The position numbers and the translations under genes are program-made. The notes below the pieces were generated by a model. It saw only the letters and a program-made list of their open reading frames with translations, ran no database searches and was not told the DNA's origin. Shown in pieces: positions 60,340-64,000 of a DNA stretch of 64,000 nucleotides (its first letter is position 1; the number at the start of each line of letters is the position of its first letter). Origin of the DNA: Pedobacter cryoconitis. Its GTDB lineage: Bacteria > Bacteroidota > Bacteroidia > Sphingobacteriales > Sphingobacteriaceae. Location of the stretch: positions 248,001-312,000 of the forward strand of contig NZ_QLLR01000002.1 in the NCBI RefSeq assembly GCF_003259615.1, written 5' to 3'.

Positions 60340-60894
60340 TTACTGATGCTGTTCTGACCTTCTTTGATCCCATTCTGTTCTGGAAATTTCAAACCAATCA
60401 TGGTCAATCCCGCCCAAATCAAATTTCTCCAGGTAACGCATTCCTACTTTTTCCAGCACTACTCTTGAAGCTTTATTTCCGGAATCTGCCATCGCATAGA
60501 TTTTGTCAGGCATTAATTCACTGAAGCCATAGTCTATAGAAGCCCGTGCTGCCTCTGTTGCATAACCCTTTCCCCAATATTTTTGAATAAACCGATAACC
60601 TACTTCATAGTAGTTGGTGTGGTCATTATAACTTCCAGTCACATATTTTAATCCTGCCCAGCCTATAAACTCATTCGTATCCTTTTTGATCACGGCAAGC
60701 CGGCCTGTCCCGTTAGCGATGTATTGTGCCCTGATAAACTCAATAACTTCCTCTGCCTGCTGAACATGAACAAATGGTTTTTCGCCTAAATATTGAAGCA
60801 CTAAAGGGTCAGTATACATTTCATACATACTACTAGTATCAGACGATAAAATCTCCCGTAAAATCAACCTGTCAGTCTCAGCTAATATATTCAT
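60340..60894 (-). CDS. GNAT acetyltransferase, RimJ/RimL type (3)
   Basis: The 184-residue protein starts MNILAETDRLILREILSSDT and has the acetyl-CoA segment RFIQKYWGKGYATEAARAS (about 110-128) and NKASRVVLEKVGMRYLEKFD. It is a clear paralogue of the gene at 56027. It stands alone, 78 bp downstream of the cyanophycinase gene, and its substrate is unknown. Confidence 0.9.
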   Translation of the reverse strand: MNILAETDRLILREILSSDTSSMYEMYTDPLVLQYLGEKPFVHVQQAEEVIEFIRAQYIANGTGRLAVIKKDTNEFIGWAGLKYVTGSYNDHTNYYEVGYRFIQKYWGKGYATEAARASIDYGFSELMPDKIYAMADSGNKASRVVLEKVGMRYLEKFDLGGIDHDWFEISRTEWDQRRSEQHQ

Positions 60895-60972
60895 GCTATA
60901 TTTTTACTCAAAAGTTAATAAATTATTTTAAAACACAGCTATTAGAATAATAACAGCTGTGTTCTCCTAATT

Positions 60973-61857
60973 TTACTTCAGTCTGAATTTGTCTCCGGCT
61001 CCATAAAGACTAAATCGCAAATTTTCAAAAGTAATCAGATGATTTTCCCGGATCTTCACCTTTTCAGGATCAGCTACGCGGAGTACCTGGCTGACTCCGG
61101 CTACAGTAATGTTCTTACCTTGTACAATGATGGCTGTTCCTTCATCAATTCCAATACAATCATATCCCGGATAAGCCGTTACCGCAGATAAAAGACGGTT
61201 ATAGCGACTGCGTTTTATAAAATGCTGATCAATAATTACCGAGTCCAATAAGCCCATTCCACTTTCAAACTCTATGTTACCGGCTCTCAGTTTATTAAAG
61301 GTTTCCCTGTAATTGGTATCGAGCAACTGGTTTCCGGTAATCATATGTTTACTCATCACCGCAGCTCCCGCACTTGTTCCGGCAATCGTCGCCCCGTTTT
61401 GATATGCCTGATGAATTGCCCCGTAAACCGGAGTATTTAAAACGACTTTCATAAAACGGCTTTGATCACCACCTGTGATAAAAACAAGCCTTGCCCCTGC
61501 CAGAGAGTCCAGCCATGATTGATCGCGGACTTTTTCACCGGCAAAATTGAAACTGTAAATATTGTTTTTAGCGGCTGCTGACAACTGTTTTTTAATCGCT
61601 TCAAAAGAGGCTTCCGGCTCAGCTGTTGCCATGGGCAAAACCACGATATAATCGTTTGGCCTGAGATTAGCCGTTTTAATCAGCGTACTGATCAGTTCAG
61701 GCGAACGATCACCACCTCCAATAATAAACAGGCTTCCTTTTGGTAAAACCGGAACTGCGGGCTTAGTTTTATATTGTGCAAATGATGGATTCACGACAAA
61801 TAACAAGAACAGCGAAACCAGGCAGTAAATGCGCCAATGAGTTTTATAAATCATCAT
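60973..61857 (-). CDS. Exported cyanophycinase (peptidase family S51)
   Basis: The 294-residue protein has a signal peptide (hydrophobic YCLVSLFLLFVVNPSFAQ) and the S51 features: GSLFIIGGGDRSPELI, LVFITGGDQSRFM with the Gly-Gly-Asp loop, and the nucleophile in AGTSAGAAVMS (S162). Cyanophycinases cut the Asp-Arg polymer to beta-Asp-Arg dipeptides by serine chemistry. The neighbour 5 bp upstream encodes an isoaspartyl peptidase, which would split these dipeptides, so the pair forms a plausible two-step degradation path outside the inner membrane. Another S51 peptidase activity cannot be ruled out. Confidence 0.88.
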   Translation of the reverse strand: MMIYKTHWRIYCLVSLFLLFVVNPSFAQYKTKPAVPVLPKGSLFIIGGGDRSPELISTLIKTANLRPNDYIVVLPMATAEPEASFEAIKKQLSAAAKNNIYSFNFAGEKVRDQSWLDSLAGARLVFITGGDQSRFMKVVLNTPVYGAIHQAYQNGATIAGTSAGAAVMSKHMITGNQLLDTNYRETFNKLRAGNIEFESGMGLLDSVIIDQHFIKRSRYNRLLSAVTAYPGYDCIGIDEGTAIIVQGKNITVAGVSQVLRVADPEKVKIRENHLITFENLRFSLYGAGDKFRLK

Positions 61858-61862
61858 CCCTG

Positions 61863-62891
61863 TTATTTATAAATTAAAACTTCAATTTTACCATTTTCAG
61901 TTACTGTTCCTCTGTACATTCCTTCGGTATTGAATGGCATGCTTACGTTACCTTTTGCATCCAGCGCAATCAGGCCACCATCCCCTCCCATTTTACCTAC
62001 TTTATCCAATACCGCGCGGGAAGCATCAGCTACAGACATATTTTTATATTCCATCATGGCAGAAATATCATGAGCGACCACATTACGGATATAAAATTCT
62101 CCCCACCCAGTGCAGGAAATACCAGCAGTTGCATTATTCGCATAAGTTCCTGCCCCAATAATTGGTGAGTCACCTACACGGCCATATCTTTTATTAGTCA
62201 TTCCGCCAGTAGAAGTACCCGCAGCCAAATTTCCATTTTTATCTAAGGCTACCGCGCCCACAGTACCAAATTTATAATCAGGATTAATGGTCCCTAATTT
62301 CATCGATTTTTTATTGCCATGGTCTAAAACAGACTTCGTAGAATCTTCTTTAATTGCTTGTTGTAAACCGTCCCAGCGCTCTTTGGTATAAAAATATTTT
62401 GGATCAACAATTTCAACTCCGGCCTGTTTAGCAAACAATTCTGCGCCCGGACCAACCATCATTACATGCTCAGATTTCTCCATGACTGCCCTGGCTGCCG
62501 ATATAGGATTTTTAATCGTTGTTACCCCTGCTACTGCTCCTGCCATCAATGTTTTTCCTTCCATAATTGCAGCATCCATTTCATTTTTACCATCATGGGT
62601 AAATACAGCGCCTTTTCCTGCATTAAATAATGGAGAATCTTCCATGATATGAATCGTAGCCTCCACCGCATCTAAACTGGTCTTGCCCGATTTTAACACG
62701 TCATATCCTGTTTTTAATGCTTTGGTCAATGCTGCAATATAAGCCGCTTCCTTTTCAGGGCTCATATTTTTCCTGGTGATGGTTCCCGCTCCTCCATGGA
62801 TAACCATTACATATTTTTCTTGTCCGTAGGCCAGGTTAGCTACCAAACAGAACAGCAGTACAGCTATTGTTTTTAAGTTCTTATTCATCAT
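61863..62891 (-). CDS. Exported isoaspartyl peptidase / plant-type L-asparaginase (Ntn hydrolase)
   Basis: The 342-residue protein has a signal peptide (IAVLLFCLVANLAYGQ) and the Ntn-asparaginase fold: VIHGGAGTI at the start, NAGKGAVFTHDG and EMDAAIMEG, then the self-cleavage site FGTVGAVALD, which frees the catalytic Thr (T210), followed by GTSTGGMTNKRYGRVGDSP. It cleaves beta-Asp dipeptides and asparagine. Periplasmic placement and the adjacent cyanophycinase point to beta-Asp-Arg as a substrate (inference). ATG at 62891 or 62888. Confidence 0.93.
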   Translation of the reverse strand: MMNKNLKTIAVLLFCLVANLAYGQEKYVMVIHGGAGTITRKNMSPEKEAAYIAALTKALKTGYDVLKSGKTSLDAVEATIHIMEDSPLFNAGKGAVFTHDGKNEMDAAIMEGKTLMAGAVAGVTTIKNPISAARAVMEKSEHVMMVGPGAELFAKQAGVEIVDPKYFYTKERWDGLQQAIKEDSTKSVLDHGNKKSMKLGTINPDYKFGTVGAVALDKNGNLAAGTSTGGMTNKRYGRVGDSPIIGAGTYANNATAGISCTGWGEFYIRNVVAHDISAMMEYKNMSVADASRAVLDKVGKMGGDGGLIALDAKGNVSMPFNTEGMYRGTVTENGKIEVLIYK

Positions 62892-62940
62892 TTTGGTTTT
62901 TTTATTTTGGTTGAAGGTGATTTGAAATATAATAACAATT

Positions 62941-62975
62941 TTTGAGTGGAGCGCATTTACAAGTCTCCACTCAAA
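62941..62975 (-). terminator. Terminator after the SusD gene at the window end
   Basis: A perfect 11-bp stem TTTGAGTGGAG (62941-62951) with CTCCACTCAAA (62965-62975), 7 bp after the SusD stop. On the minus strand AATTGTTATT follows. It separates the SusD gene from the isoaspartyl peptidase gene. Confidence 0.75.
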
Positions 62976-62981
62976 TGATTA

Positions 62982-64000
62982 TTAATAGTTAGGATTTTGA
63001 ACAGTATTTTTATTGACCGAAATTTCCAATGCAGGTAACGGAAGGGAGTATTGAGCTTTTGAAGGCAACAATTTAAGCGCTCCAGAGGTATTTATGGCAT
63101 CTTCTGGTAACCTTTCTACTGGTAAATTTCTGCGTTTCAAGTCAAAGAACCGATGACCTTCAAAGGCTAATTCTTTAAAGCGTTCGGTATAAATTGCCTG
63201 AATCAAATCATCCTTACCAGCAAAATTTGCTGCGGCATAGTCATTAATTCTTGCAGCGCGCAAAGCATTCAGATCTCCAGCTGCATTACCTGTACTTTCG
63301 GCTTCAGCCTCTGCCCGGATTAAATACATTTCTGCGGTACGGAACATTTTCAAATTCGCCAGTCCCGGGGATACCGCAGTACCAGCATATTTGTTAACCA
63401 GGTACTGAGATTTCTTCAACCCTCTTGTAGTATCAAACTTGATATAAGCCTGATAACGGATATCATTTTTCTGATCAAAAGAATTGATCAATTTAAAAGA
63501 AGGCGCATATAAAACTATATTTCCGGTCTGACGGTAAAACAAGTCACCTGTCCTTGTTTCCTCAGGCATTCTTTTTAGCTTCCAGATAACCTCATTATCC
63601 AGCGAGTCAGTCCATATGCCCGGAAATTGGGCAGCTGTTGCCAATGGCACTGAATTGATCACCTCCGTAGAATAGGTTATTGCCTCTGCCCAGTTTTTCT
63701 CATACAAAGCCAGTCTTGCCTGTATCGCTGAAACCGCGATTTTAGTAATCCTGGTTTTATCATCAAAAGATAATGGGATCAAAGCTTTAGCCGCGATAAG
63801 ATCAGCTTTAGCAGCAGCGACTACCGCTTCAAAAGAATCTCTTGCGGGATAACTTACCACTGAGGTTTTCATGTACGGAACTCCCAAAGCACCATTTTGA
63901 TAAGCTGAACCATACATTCTGAGCAATTCGAAATGACAAAAAGCTCTGAGTGCCAGTAATTCTCCACGGTAACGATCCCCCGATGCTTTATCAGTAATAG
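62982..64000 (-). CDS. SusD/RagB-family nutrient-binding protein, 5' end outside the window
   Basis: The frame stays open past the first ATG (63926) to the window edge and reads there GELLALRAFCHFELLRMYG, the conserved TPR helix of SusD proteins, so the true start lies beyond 64000. The visible 339 residues also contain AAKADLIAAKALIPL, the AEMYLIRAEAEAES helix, EFKELAFEGHRFFDLKR and a normal C-terminus (ending VNKNTVQNPNY). It binds a ligand on the cell surface for a SusC partner, presumably encoded just outside the window. Given the neighbours, the ligand may be a peptide or cyanophycin-like material (inference). Confidence 0.93.
   Translation of the reverse strand, partial: ITDKASGDRYRGELLALRAFCHFELLRMYGSAYQNGALGVPYMKTSVVSYPARDSFEAVVAAAKADLIAAKALIPLSFDDKTRITKIAVSAIQARLALYEKNWAEAITYSTEVINSVPLATAAQFPGIWTDSLDNEVIWKLKRMPEETRTGDLFYRQTGNIVLYAPSFKLINSFDQKNDIRYQAYIKFDTTRGLKKSQYLVNKYAGTAVSPGLANLKMFRTAEMYLIRAEAEAESTGNAAGDLNALRAARINDYAAANFAGKDDLIQAIYTERFKELAFEGHRFFDLKRRNLPVERLPEDAINTSGALKLLPSKAQYSLPLPALEISVNKNTVQNPNY

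Overview
The window reads as chromosomal DNA of a Bacteroidota bacterium, most likely a Sphingobacteriaceae member such as Pedobacter (inference). The evidence is SusC/SusD pairs, a TonB receptor with a DUF4249 lipoprotein, an ECF sigma/FecR/SusC regulon whose SusC carries an STN domain, DUF4270, DUF5686, lipoprotein signals rich in Lys after the Cys, weak Shine-Dalgarno sites and several matches to the Bacteroidota -7 box TAnnTTTG. I see no rRNA, tRNA, insertion sequence, prophage or CRISPR array.

Region 1 (1-4.7 kb): the 3' end of an SNF2 helicase gene, a 23/24-bp minisatellite, a 30-bp-stem terminator hairpin, an unknown gene, then a DUF4249 lipoprotein and its TonB receptor.

Region 2 (4.7-13.4 kb, minus strand) is the most striking: a tight six-gene operon encoding a membrane Ser/Thr kinase, a protein with a probable degenerate FHA-like end, a 29-residue membrane peptide, a membrane PP2C phosphatase, a 1317-residue protein joining a SEDS (RodA/FtsW) glycosyltransferase to a class B penicillin-binding transpeptidase, and an FHA protein. 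Its content parallels the actinobacterial pknB/pstP/fha/rodA/pbpA cluster, so phospho-control of peptidoglycan synthesis is the natural hypothesis.

Region 3 (13.4-20.5 kb, minus): ECF sigma, FecR, SusC and SusD, with a candidate antisense small RNA between fecR and susC. Region 4 (20.7-23.2 kb, minus): amidohydrolase/decarboxylase, AraC regulator and an Imm11-like orphan. Region 5 (23.3-27.9 kb, plus): an RloA/RloB (AbiL-like) two-gene defence module whose rloB requires a -1 shift at A AAA AAG, then a frameshifted ribB, a Crp regulator, a siderophore-interacting protein and a truncated AraC gene.

Region 6 (27.9-36.7 kb): the methionine importer metNIQ, two MDR oxidoreductases, MscS, an esterase, AraC and a nitrilase. 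Region 7 (36.7-44.3 kb): a two-component system whose sensor has 11-residue repeats, divergent from a DUF4270/Kelch lipoprotein pair; then a membrane protein, a winged-helix regulator and CreD, sharing a palindromic operator. Region 8 (44.3-60.9 kb): redox, efflux and detoxification genes paired with divergent AraC, HxlR or MocR regulators, including an exported flavodoxin-RidA fusion. Region 9 (60.9-64 kb): exported cyanophycinase and isoaspartyl peptidase next to a SusD gene that runs off the window, suggesting uptake and breakdown of aspartyl peptides.

Coordinates use the start codon I judged most likely; where an upstream TTG only lengthens a frame, the downstream ATG was preferred. Residue positions are counted by eye.
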